Source: an uncultured Prevotella sp. (GTDB lineage Bacteria > Bacteroidota > Bacteroidia > Bacteroidales > Bacteroidaceae). Taken from it: 64,000 bases of DNA. A program made the position numbers and the translations under genes. A model generated the notes under the pieces. The model saw only the letters and a program-made list of their open reading frames with translations. It did no database searches and was not told the DNA's origin. Each line of letters starts with the position of its first letter. Position 1 is the first letter of the stretch. The stretch lies in NCBI GenBank assembly GCA_900550365.1, contig URRR01000003.1:62001-126000 (forward strand), in the 5' to 3' direction. Of the stretch, positions 33,859 through 41,644 are shown in pieces.

Positions 33859-35745
33859 ATGAAACTGAACAATATGATCATACCGGTGCTGGCCGGCTCG
33901 CTCATCCTTACGGGATGCTATGACGAGAAAATGGACTGGCACACCCCCGAGGGGCATAATCCGGTGACGGCAGACGAGATACCGCTGCAGCTGCAGGAGG
34001 AAATCGACCACTATGACGACATCATGAACTACATGACCCAGTACATGCCGGAGACGCCCGTGGGCATAGGCCTCAGCGCCGACAAGTATCTTGACGAGGA
34101 CGACCCTGACTACGCGGCGCTATGCAACGCCCACTTCCAGCAGTTCGTAACGGGCAACGCCATGAAGATGGACGCCATGGTGAACAGCAACGGTACGCTG
34201 AACACCACCAAGCTCGACGCTTATCTGGCCAAAGTTCCGGCTGACAAGCAGCTCTTCGGCCACAACTTTATCTGGCATACGCAGCAGCAGCAGACTTACC
34301 TGCTGTCACTTATCGCCCCGGAAATGATTGTAGAGACTGACGGCGACATCCTCACGATGATTCAGAACGGCGACTTTGAGACCGGCCAGCTCTCGCCCTG
34401 GACAGGCTGGGGCGGCGAGTCTACCCGTGAAGTAGTAGCCGGTGAAGGCGTTGACGGCTCGTATGCAGCCAAGCTGTATAACCCCGACCCGGGCAGCGAG
34501 TACTCGGCTCAGTTTGTCTATAACCTTACCGAGCCTCTGAAGAACGGCGAGACATACGTCATAAGGTTCCAGATTCGTGCCGAACAGCCCGGCGGCTCGG
34601 TGCAGTTCGCATGGCAGAACCTCAACTTTGGCAACGGTGAAGTGTACCACAAGTTCAACAACATCGGCACCGACTGGATAACCGTGGAACATGAGGCTAC
34701 ATGCACCAAGGACGATGCCCAGCAAGTGCTGATAAACTTCGGCAAGGCGGCCAACACGTATTACATCGACAACATCGAGTTCGGCACACGCATCAGTGAG
34801 GGAGAGGCGGCACAGGCTAACCGACAGACACGCGCCACCACGATAACCTATAAGTTCAAGACGGCTGAGGAGAAGCGCACCGCCCTGCTCGGCGCAATGG
34901 AGAACTGGATAGGCGGCATGCTGCAGCACGTAAGCGGCGACAACCGCTTCGTTGGCTGGGACATAATCAACGAGCCCATCACCGACGGCTCACCGGCATA
35001 CCGCGGCATAGACAACAACTTCGGCGGAAGCTGGGAGGACGACAACGGCCAGACGCAATATGACTCGGCACCCGTGGAAGACCCCGCCACCGGACTTACC
35101 CTTAACTGGGGCAGCGGACACTTCTACTGGGGCTATTACCTCGGCATGGACTACGCCGTAAAGGCCTTCGAGTTTGCCCGCAAGTATGCTCCGGCCGGAA
35201 TGAAGCTGTACGTCAACGACTACAACCTTGAGACCAACCCTGCCAAACTGCAGAAGCTCATAGAGTTTGTTAACTACATCGACGAGAACAGCTCGACCCA
35301 GGTAGACGGCATAGCCACACAGATGCACGTCCAGGCAAGCAACATCACGAGAGAGCAGGTTGACCAGATGTTCCAGACCATGGCCGCAACGGGCAAGCTG
35401 GTACGTGTCAGCGAGCTTGACGTAGCCCTCGGCACATCGTCACCCACGCAGGACGATCTGCAGCTGCAGTCAGACGTTTACCAGATGATTATCGAGTCAT
35501 ACAAGGCCAACGTGCCTGCAGAGCAGCGTGGCGGATTCGTAATATGGACACTGTCTGACGCCGCTGACGAGCACGAATACTGGCTCAACGGCGACAGCCC
35601 CAACCTCTTTGACGCCAACTATGGCCGCAAACTGGCTTACAAGGGCTTCTGCGACGGAATAGCAGGCAAGGACATCGGCGCCGAGTTTGACGGCAGTATA
35701 TGGAAAGAAGAAGCAGCCGAAGACATGGAGGAAGAGGAAGAGTGA
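33859..35745 (+). CDS. xyn10C: Surface GH10 endoxylanase with a CBM inserted in the catalytic domain (Xyn10C-like)
   Basis: A 628-residue lipoprotein; the start at 33859 is chosen because it gives a lipobox leader (MKLNNMIIPVLAGSLILTGC), whereas the longer frame from 33778 overlaps the preceding gene. The first part of the GH10 barrel (~60-155, ends near FGHNFIWHTQQQQ) is interrupted by a CBM4/22-like sandwich (~162-312, MIQNGDFETGQLSPWTGWGG to YYIDNIEFG). The barrel then resumes with acid/base E372 (WDIINEPI) and nucleophile E519 (RVSELDVAL). This split-domain arrangement is known from Prevotella Xyn10C and Bacteroides homologues, which bind and cut xylan at the cell surface; those often have two CBMs, here I see one. 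The tail is again very acidic (MEEEEE). Confidence 0.92.
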   Translation: MKLNNMIIPVLAGSLILTGCYDEKMDWHTPEGHNPVTADEIPLQLQEEIDHYDDIMNYMTQYMPETPVGIGLSADKYLDEDDPDYAALCNAHFQQFVTGNAMKMDAMVNSNGTLNTTKLDAYLAKVPADKQLFGHNFIWHTQQQQTYLLSLIAPEMIVETDGDILTMIQNGDFETGQLSPWTGWGGESTREVVAGEGVDGSYAAKLYNPDPGSEYSAQFVYNLTEPLKNGETYVIRFQIRAEQPGGSVQFAWQNLNFGNGEVYHKFNNIGTDWITVEHEATCTKDDAQQVLINFGKAANTYYIDNIEFGTRISEGEAAQANRQTRATTITYKFKTAEEKRTALLGAMENWIGGMLQHVSGDNRFVGWDIINEPITDGSPAYRGIDNNFGGSWEDDNGQTQYDSAPVEDPATGLTLNWGSGHFYWGYYLGMDYAVKAFEFARKYAPAGMKLYVNDYNLETNPAKLQKLIEFVNYIDENSSTQVDGIATQMHVQASNITREQVDQMFQTMAATGKLVRVSELDVALGTSSPTQDDLQLQSDVYQMIIESYKANVPAEQRGGFVIWTLSDAADEHEYWLNGDSPNLFDANYGRKLAYKGFCDGIAGKDIGAEFDGSIWKEEAAEDMEEEEE

Positions 35746-35754
35746 ATAACAAAA

Positions 35755-35840
35755 AGTGAAGAGTGAAGAGTGAAAAGTGAAAAATCCATTTGCATAGTCA
35801 GTCATTTGGATTTTTCACTTTTCACTCTTCACTTTTCACT
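35755..35840. terminator. Long hairpin closing the xylan operon, built from a heptad repeat
   Basis: Arms 35755-35788 and 35807-35840 pair over ~34 bp with one or two mismatches around an 18-nt loop. Each arm is a run of the 7-bp motif AGTGAAR. Its place right after the last xylan gene supports a role as transcription terminator or 3'-end protector. Confidence 0.75.
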
Positions 35841-35856
35841 CAATAACTAAGCCGTT

Positions 35857-35947
35857 TCCAAAAGGCCACCTTTTGCACGCCAAGAGGTGGCCTTTTATCG
35901 TGTAAAAGACCGTCTTTTAAAAGCCAAAAGACCGTCTTTCGCAAAAC
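35857..35947. repeat. 22-bp-phased dyad array E (4 units)
   Basis: Unit cores start at 35864, 35886, 35908 and 35930 (exactly 22 bp apart). Unit 1 (GGCCACC) and unit 2 (GGTGGCC) are complementary. Unit 3 is a perfect dyad, AAAAGACCGTCTTTT. Confidence 0.9.
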
Positions 35948-36020
35948 ACGTGGTATTCATATCACATTTAAGGGGTAAACAGTAAGTACAAAAGACGCCG
36001 CCGAACGTCTAATTGGTATC

Positions 36021-36887
36021 ATGAAACGTTATTTTATCACCTTATTGATATTGGCGGCGGGGCTGCTTGCCTGCGAGCCGATCATTGCGCAGCAGCGCTA
36101 CAAAATCGGAGTGTGCGACTGGATGGTGCTCAAGCGCCAGAAGCTGGGAGAGTTCAAGCTGGCTCACGAACTGGGCTGCGACGGCATCGAGATGGACATG
36201 GGCGGACTGGGCAAGCGCACGTCGTTTGACAACAAGATGCGCGACCCTGAGTCGGTGCGCGTGTTCACCCACATGGCCGACAGCTTCGGCATCGAGGTTG
36301 GCGCCGTGGCCATGTCGGGCTTCTACGGCCAGAGCTTCGCCAAGAAAGAGAGCTGGCGCTGGCTGATTCAGGACTGCCTCAACACCATGGACGTGTTCGG
36401 CGCCAAGGTCGCTTTCCTGCCTCTCGGCGGCTGCGGAAACAACTGGGCCGACTCAACCGACCTGCGCCGGCAGATAGTATGGCGGCTTCACGAGGTAGGC
36501 GAGATGGCCCGCAAGCGCGGCAAAGTAATCGGTATTGACACCCCGCTCGACGCCGAGGGCAACATAAAGCTGCTCAACGAGATCGGTTCTGACGGCATAA
36601 AAATCTTCTATAAGTTCCAGACCGCAATAGAAAACAAGCGCGACATAGCCAAGGAGATAAAGACCTTGGGCAAAGACCGCATATGCGCCATACACGCAAG
36701 CAACACCGACGGCGTGTGGCTGCGCCATGACAAGGCCGTGAACATGAAGAAGATAAAGAAAGCGCTCGACGCCATAGGCTGGCAGGGCTGGCTGTTCGTA
36801 GAGCGCAGCCGTGACGTAAACCAGGTGAGGAACGTGAAGCTGAACTACGGTGAAAATGTTAAATATCTAAAAGAAATAATGCAATGA
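36021..36887 (+). CDS. Exported sugar isomerase/epimerase-like TIM-barrel protein
   Basis: A 288-residue protein of the xylose-isomerase-like (AP endonuclease 2-type) TIM-barrel superfamily. It has an export signal: the leader MKRYFITLLILAAGLLACEP could be cut as a lipoprotein (LLAC) or after IIAQ. Barrel landmarks are YKIGVCDWMV, GCDGIEMDMGGLG, KVAFLPLGG, VIGIDTPLDAEGN, ICAIHASNTDGVW and GWQGWLFVERSRD; the acidic and histidine residues in these strands are placed as metal ligands would be. Substrate is unknown. Exported members of this family are common in Bacteroidota glycan loci. The stop overlaps the start of the next gene by 4 bp. Confidence 0.75.
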   Translation: MKRYFITLLILAAGLLACEPIIAQQRYKIGVCDWMVLKRQKLGEFKLAHELGCDGIEMDMGGLGKRTSFDNKMRDPESVRVFTHMADSFGIEVGAVAMSGFYGQSFAKKESWRWLIQDCLNTMDVFGAKVAFLPLGGCGNNWADSTDLRRQIVWRLHEVGEMARKRGKVIGIDTPLDAEGNIKLLNEIGSDGIKIFYKFQTAIENKRDIAKEIKTLGKDRICAIHASNTDGVWLRHDKAVNMKKIKKALDAIGWQGWLFVERSRDVNQVRNVKLNYGENVKYLKEIMQ

Positions 36888-37549
36888 GAACTATTTTAAC
36901 TATTTTTGTATCGCTAATAACATTAAGTACCGTTAACGCCCAAACCTTCAGCCTCGACTCTGAAGGGCGCGACCCCGAATACGTAAAGACCATACTGGGC
37001 CGCGCTAAGAAGGTTACCGACGCCCTCAGCATCACGGGTACGGCACGGGGCGAGCAGGTGATGAACATCGTAGCTAACCGATATTTTGAACTTAACGACA
37101 TTTACGAGGAGCGCGACAGCCTGAAGAAGGCTGCATCCGCACTTACCGGCGACACCAAGAAACAGGCTCAGGCATATGCCGAAAGCCTGAAGGACAGCAA
37201 GCTGTACCGCTCACACTTCGCCTTCGACGCTGACCTGTCACTGCTGCTCGACGCAGCCCAGATAGAGACGGTGAAGGACGTCATGACGTACAACGTGGTG
37301 AAGGTGACTTACGACGCGCAGTGCGACATGATACCTACGCTCACCGCCGAGGAGAAAGCCCAGATACTGGCGTGGCTCAAGGAGGCGCGCGAGTTTGCCG
37401 TTGACGCCGAGAGCTCAAAGAAGAAGCATGAGGCCTTCGGCAAGTACAAGGGCCGCATCAACAACTATCTTAGCAAGCGCGGATATGACCTTCAGAAGGA
37501 ACGCGAGGCCTGGGCCGAGCGTGTAAAGGCAAGAGGAGGCTCTCTGTAA
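36884..37549 (+). CDS. Secreted DUF3826-family protein
   Basis: A 221-residue protein with a signal peptide (MRTILTIFVSLITLSTVNAQ) and an otherwise helical, charged sequence. Stretches such as YVKTILGRAKKVTDALSI, VMNIVANRYFELNDIYEERD and KYKGRINNYLSKRGYDLQKE are characteristic of DUF3826, a Bacteroidota family found in plant-glycan loci and without a known function. It is translationally coupled (ATGA overlap) to the isomerase-like gene before it and is 18 bp ahead of the GH127 gene, so it probably belongs to the same RG-II-type gene block. Confidence 0.75.
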   Translation: MRTILTIFVSLITLSTVNAQTFSLDSEGRDPEYVKTILGRAKKVTDALSITGTARGEQVMNIVANRYFELNDIYEERDSLKKAASALTGDTKKQAQAYAESLKDSKLYRSHFAFDADLSLLLDAAQIETVKDVMTYNVVKVTYDAQCDMIPTLTAEEKAQILAWLKEAREFAVDAESSKKKHEAFGKYKGRINNYLSKRGYDLQKEREAWAERVKARGGSL

Positions 37550-37567
37550 ATCCATGACTTACAACCT

Positions 37568-39667
37568 ATGAATAAGAAAACATTACTGACCTTAGTGACA
37601 ACTGCGGCCGTGGCCCTGCCCGCCGCAGCCCAGCACAGCGGCATCACAGACACCCGCAACAGCAAGTACGCCGTAATCAACTCTACGCCTATTGACGCAG
37701 TGAAGTGGACGGGCGGCTTCTGGGGCGAGCGCTTCGGCGTGTTCAGCGGCACGTCCCTGCAGAGCATGTGGGAGACGTGGCAGTCTGACGAGGGCAAGAG
37801 CTTCAACAACTTCCTCATCGCCGCCGGTGAGAAGAAGGGCAAGCGGCACGGCCCGCCCTTCCATGACGGCGACATGTACAAATGGCTTGAGGCCGTGGCT
37901 GCCGTCTATGCGGTAAACAAAGACCCCGAACTTGACAGAATAATGGACCGCGTGATAGGTCTGATAGCCAAGGCTCAACGCCCCGACGGCTATCTGCACA
38001 CGCCCGTCATCATAGCCAACCTGCTGAAGGCAGGGGCGCAGACGTCGCAGATAGCGTCTGACGAGGCCAAGGAGAACGAGAACATAGGCACCAAGGTAGG
38101 CACGAGCGGCGACGGACGCTTCGGCAATCCGCTGAACTTCGAGGCCTACAACATGGGCCACCTCATCACCGCTGGCATCATCCACAAGCGCGCCACGGGC
38201 AAAACGACCCTGTTCGACTGCGCCGTGAAGGCAGCCGACTGCCTTTACGACTTCTACATGAACCCGTCAAAGGACGCTCTGGAGAAGGGCGTCATCTGTC
38301 CGTCTCACTACATGGCGATAACCGAGATGTACCGCGAGACAGGCAATCCGAAATACCTTGAACTCTCAAAACAGCTAATCAACATCCGCGACAGCGTGAA
38401 GAACGGCACTGACGACAATCAGGACCGCATACCCTTCCGCCAGCAGTATAACGCCATGGGACACTCCGTGCGCGCCAATTATCTGTACGCCGGAGTAGCC
38501 GATCTGTACGTTGAGGACGGCGAGGCACAGCTTAAGAAGAATCTTGACGCCATTTGGGACGACATCGTTTACCGCAAGATGTACATCAACGGAGCGTGCG
38601 GTGCCCTCTATGACGGCACATCTCCTGACGGCACCGAATACAAGCCGGATCTCATCCAGAAGGTTCACCAGAGCTACGGACGACCTTACCAGCTGCCCCA
38701 CTCCACCGCTCATAACGAGACTTGCGCCAACATAGGCAACATGCTGCTCAACTGGCGCATGTTCCAGGCTACGGCCGACGCCAAGTATGCAGGTCTGGTG
38801 GAGAACTGTCTGTACAACAGCATACTGTGCGGAATAAGCCTTGACGGCACAAAATACTTCTACACCAACCCTCTGCGCATGTCTGACGAACTGCCGTATG
38901 ACCTGCGCTGGCCCAACGAACGCATGAAGTATATCAGCTGCTTCTGCTGTCCTCCCAACACGCTGCGCACCCTCTGTGAGGCTCAGGACTATGCTTACAG
39001 CGTAGGTAAGGGTGAGATTTACGTCAATCTGTACGGCCAGAACACTCTCACAACCAAGCTTGACGGCATAGGAGAGATTACCCTTGAGCAGGCAACTGAC
39101 TATCCCTGGAACGGCAACGTGGCGCTGACCGTGGCCCGGCTGAAGGGCAAGAAGGACTTCACTCTGAAGCTGAGAATACCCGAATGGTGTGACAACGCCA
39201 GAATAACCGTCAACGGCGAGCCCGTGAACGCCGACATAAAGAGCGGCAGCTACGCCGCAATTACCCGCCGGTGGAAGAAAGGCGACGTTGTAACATTAGA
39301 CATGCCGATGGACACCAAGCTCATGGAGGCGAACCCGCTGGTTGAGGAATGCCGCGGCCAGGTGGCCGTTCAGCGTGGCCCGATACTCTACTGCATCGAG
39401 AGCAACGACCTCAATGGCGCCGACATCGACAACATCGCGATACCGGCTGACGCCAAGTTCACCCCCGTTGAGACGAATATCGCCGGCAGCAGGATAATGG
39501 CTTTGGAGACCGAAGCCGTTGACCGCGGCGAAAGCAAATGGACAAACACCCTCTACCGCGAAGCAGGCAAGAAGAAGAACACCGTAAAAATACGCCTCAT
39601 CCCCTACTATGCGTGGGGCAACAGAGGCAAAAGCGAGATGACCGTATGGATACCCGTAGAACTCTGA
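37568..39667 (+). CDS. GH127-family (DUF1680) glycosidase, RG-II aceric-acid-hydrolase-like clade candidate
   Basis: A 699-residue secreted enzyme (signal peptide ending in LPAAAQ). The (alpha/alpha)6 barrel carries the zinc site typical of GH127: E384 and C386 in HNETCANIGN, and C460-C461 in CFCCPPNTLRTL, corresponding to E338, C340, C417 and C418 of the characterised bifidobacterial beta-L-arabinofuranosidase HypBA1; C460 would be the nucleophile. However, the position of the HypBA1 acid/base (E322, 16 residues before E338) is Q368 here (KVHQSYGRPY). C-terminal beta-sandwiches follow. With a GH141-type helix protein, GH78 and GH138 next door, the closest functional parallel is the GH127 enzyme BT1003 of the B. 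thetaiotaomicron RG-II locus, which removes aceric acid; this is inference from context. Confidence 0.8.
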   Translation: MNKKTLLTLVTTAAVALPAAAQHSGITDTRNSKYAVINSTPIDAVKWTGGFWGERFGVFSGTSLQSMWETWQSDEGKSFNNFLIAAGEKKGKRHGPPFHDGDMYKWLEAVAAVYAVNKDPELDRIMDRVIGLIAKAQRPDGYLHTPVIIANLLKAGAQTSQIASDEAKENENIGTKVGTSGDGRFGNPLNFEAYNMGHLITAGIIHKRATGKTTLFDCAVKAADCLYDFYMNPSKDALEKGVICPSHYMAITEMYRETGNPKYLELSKQLINIRDSVKNGTDDNQDRIPFRQQYNAMGHSVRANYLYAGVADLYVEDGEAQLKKNLDAIWDDIVYRKMYINGACGALYDGTSPDGTEYKPDLIQKVHQSYGRPYQLPHSTAHNETCANIGNMLLNWRMFQATADAKYAGLVENCLYNSILCGISLDGTKYFYTNPLRMSDELPYDLRWPNERMKYISCFCCPPNTLRTLCEAQDYAYSVGKGEIYVNLYGQNTLTTKLDGIGEITLEQATDYPWNGNVALTVARLKGKKDFTLKLRIPEWCDNARITVNGEPVNADIKSGSYAAITRRWKKGDVVTLDMPMDTKLMEANPLVEECRGQVAVQRGPILYCIESNDLNGADIDNIAIPADAKFTPVETNIAGSRIMALETEAVDRGESKWTNTLYREAGKKKNTVKIRLIPYYAWGNRGKSEMTVWIPVEL

Positions 39668-41406
39668 TAACATCAATCTTTGCCGTAACAATCGGCCTTA
39701 CAACGTATGCGACCGACTTGATTGTCAAGCCGGGCGCATACGCTATTGAGAAAGCTCTGCAGCAGGCACGTGAGGAACGCCGGCTTAACGGTGCCAAGGA
39801 CGTGTGCATACGTCTGCAGGAAGGCACCTACCGGCTCAACCAGCCGATAACGGTACGACCCGAGGACAGCGGCACACGCATCGTAGCCGACGGCCAGGTG
39901 ACCGTCAGCGGAGGCGTAAGCATCAGCGGCTGGAAGAAGGAAGGCCGGTTCTACGTTGCCGACGTGCCCGACTTTAACGGCCGTCCGCTGGAGTTCAGAC
40001 AGCTCTGGGTAAACGGGAAGAAGGCTGTTAGGGCACGCGACGTGGCCGACTTTGACGACATGTTCCGCATCCGCGGCATTGACAAACCTAACGAGACACT
40101 GTACGTTCCGGCCAAAGCGGTGAAGAAGATTGTCAACGCACGCTACGCTGAAATGGTAATCCACGAAATGTGGTGCATAGCTAATCTACGAATAAAGAAT
40201 ATAAAGATACAGGGCGACAGCGCCGCCGTAACCTTTCATCAGCCTGAGAGCCACGTACACTTCATGCACCCCTGGCCGTCGCCAATGGTGACTACAGACG
40301 GCCACAACTCAGCTTTCTATCTGACAAACGCCAAGGAGCTCCTGGACGAGGAGGGCGAATGGTATCTCGACGCACGCCAGTCAAAACTTTATTACATACC
40401 CCGCAAGGGTGAGGACATGAGCCGTGCCGAGGTGATTGCGCCGGCAGTGGAGACGCTGATGCAGGTCTGCGGCACGCCGGACGACCCCGTACGCGACGTT
40501 ACCTTCGAGGGTATCACGTTCAGTCATGCCACATGGCTGCGTCCCTCGGTCAGCGGACACGCTCCATTGCAGGCCGGTATGTACATGACAGAGGCATACA
40601 AACTGCGCCCGAAGATGGACCGCCCAAACGGCGACCACAAGTTAGACAACCAGGGATGGGTAGGCCGCCCGGCAGCAGCCGTAAGCCTTGACTGTGCCGA
40701 AAACGTGTCGTTCAGCCGCTGCACCTTCGAGCACAACGCCTCGACAGGTCTCGACTACCATACTTATATAAAAGGAGGAACGGTTGACCGCTGCACCTTC
40801 AGCGATATAGGCGGCAACGGAATACTGGCCGGCAGCTTCGGTCCGGAGGCTCACGAGGCACATCTCCCCTACGACCCGAGCGACCGCCGCATAATCTGCA
40901 CGGGCCTGAGCATAACGAATAACCTCATCACTGACGTCAGCAACGACGACTGGGGATGCGTCGGGATAGGCGCGGGTTTCGTCAGGGACATACGAATATG
41001 CCACAACGAGATAAGCGAAGTGTCATACACCGGCATATCAATGGGCTGGGGATGGAACCAGCAGGTTTGCTCAATGGCCAACAATCTGGTGAGCGGCAAC
41101 CTGATACATCACTACGCAAAGCACATGTATGACACGGCCGGAATATACACCCTCGGCTCGCAGCCCCACTCACTTATCGAGGGAAACGTGGTGCGTGACA
41201 TCTACTCTCCGAGCTATGCCCACGACCCGAACCACTGGTTCTATCTGTACACAGACGAAGGCTCGTCGTACATAACGGTACGCAACAACTGGACACCGGC
41301 TGAGAAATTCCTCAAGAACGCCAACGGTCCGGGCAACACATGGGAGAACAACGGTCCCATGGTGGCCGACAGCATAAAGGCAGCCGCCGGCATACAGAAA
41401 AAGTAA
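39646..41406 (+). CDS. Secreted parallel beta-helix glycosidase (GH141 candidate)
   Basis: A 586-residue protein. The frame is open from an ATG at 39538, but the ATG at 39646 gives a signal peptide (MDTRRTLITSIFAVTIGLTT, then YA) and only a 22-bp overlap with GH127, so it is preferred. It has the N-terminal part seen in GH141/GH120 enzymes (GTRIVADGQVTVSGG, then RPLEFRQLWVNGKKAVRAR) and a long right-handed beta-helix with regular coils (VSFSRCTFEHNASTGLDYH, VDRCTFSDIGGNGILAG, ITNNLITDVSNDDWGCVG). GH141 includes BT1002, an alpha-L-fucosidase in RG-II chain A breakdown, and GH120 contains beta-xylosidases of the same fold. The GH127-GH141-GH78 neighbourhood favours GH141. Confidence 0.65.
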   Translation: MDTRRTLITSIFAVTIGLTTYATDLIVKPGAYAIEKALQQAREERRLNGAKDVCIRLQEGTYRLNQPITVRPEDSGTRIVADGQVTVSGGVSISGWKKEGRFYVADVPDFNGRPLEFRQLWVNGKKAVRARDVADFDDMFRIRGIDKPNETLYVPAKAVKKIVNARYAEMVIHEMWCIANLRIKNIKIQGDSAAVTFHQPESHVHFMHPWPSPMVTTDGHNSAFYLTNAKELLDEEGEWYLDARQSKLYYIPRKGEDMSRAEVIAPAVETLMQVCGTPDDPVRDVTFEGITFSHATWLRPSVSGHAPLQAGMYMTEAYKLRPKMDRPNGDHKLDNQGWVGRPAAAVSLDCAENVSFSRCTFEHNASTGLDYHTYIKGGTVDRCTFSDIGGNGILAGSFGPEAHEAHLPYDPSDRRIICTGLSITNNLITDVSNDDWGCVGIGAGFVRDIRICHNEISEVSYTGISMGWGWNQQVCSMANNLVSGNLIHHYAKHMYDTAGIYTLGSQPHSLIEGNVVRDIYSPSYAHDPNHWFYLYTDEGSSYITVRNNWTPAEKFLKNANGPGNTWENNGPMVADSIKAAAGIQKK

Positions 41407-41421
41407 AGCAAATATCCGGGT

Positions 41422-41511
41422 TTGCGAAAGACGGCATTTTGCACTGCGATTTGCCGTCTTTTACAGCCTGAAAGACGGTCTTTCAGAAGCCAAAAGGCCG
41501 TGTTTTGCAAT
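41422..41511. repeat. 22-bp-phased dyad array F (4 units)
   Basis: Unit cores start at 41430, 41452, 41474 and 41496 (exactly 22 bp apart). Units 1 and 2 are complementary (AAAGACGGCA at 41427-41436 with TGCCGTCTTT at 41452-41461, followed by TTAC), so this copy could also end transcription of the upstream block. It shares the segment GCGATTTGCCGTCTTTTA with array G. Confidence 0.9.
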
Positions 41512-41644
41512 ACACAATATAATCACCTGACTATCAAGCGGTTACTGACGTAGCAAAAATCCGGGTTACCCGCTGCGTGAAAATGCGGTCTGCCGACCCG
41601 GCGGAGAATACACCTTAGGTAACTAAATAACAAGAAACTAATAT

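Noticed and set aside
39538..39645. Longer N-terminus for the beta-helix protein starting at 39538
   Set aside because: The extension is highly charged, overlaps the GH127 gene by 130 bp and hides the signal peptide that begins at 39646.
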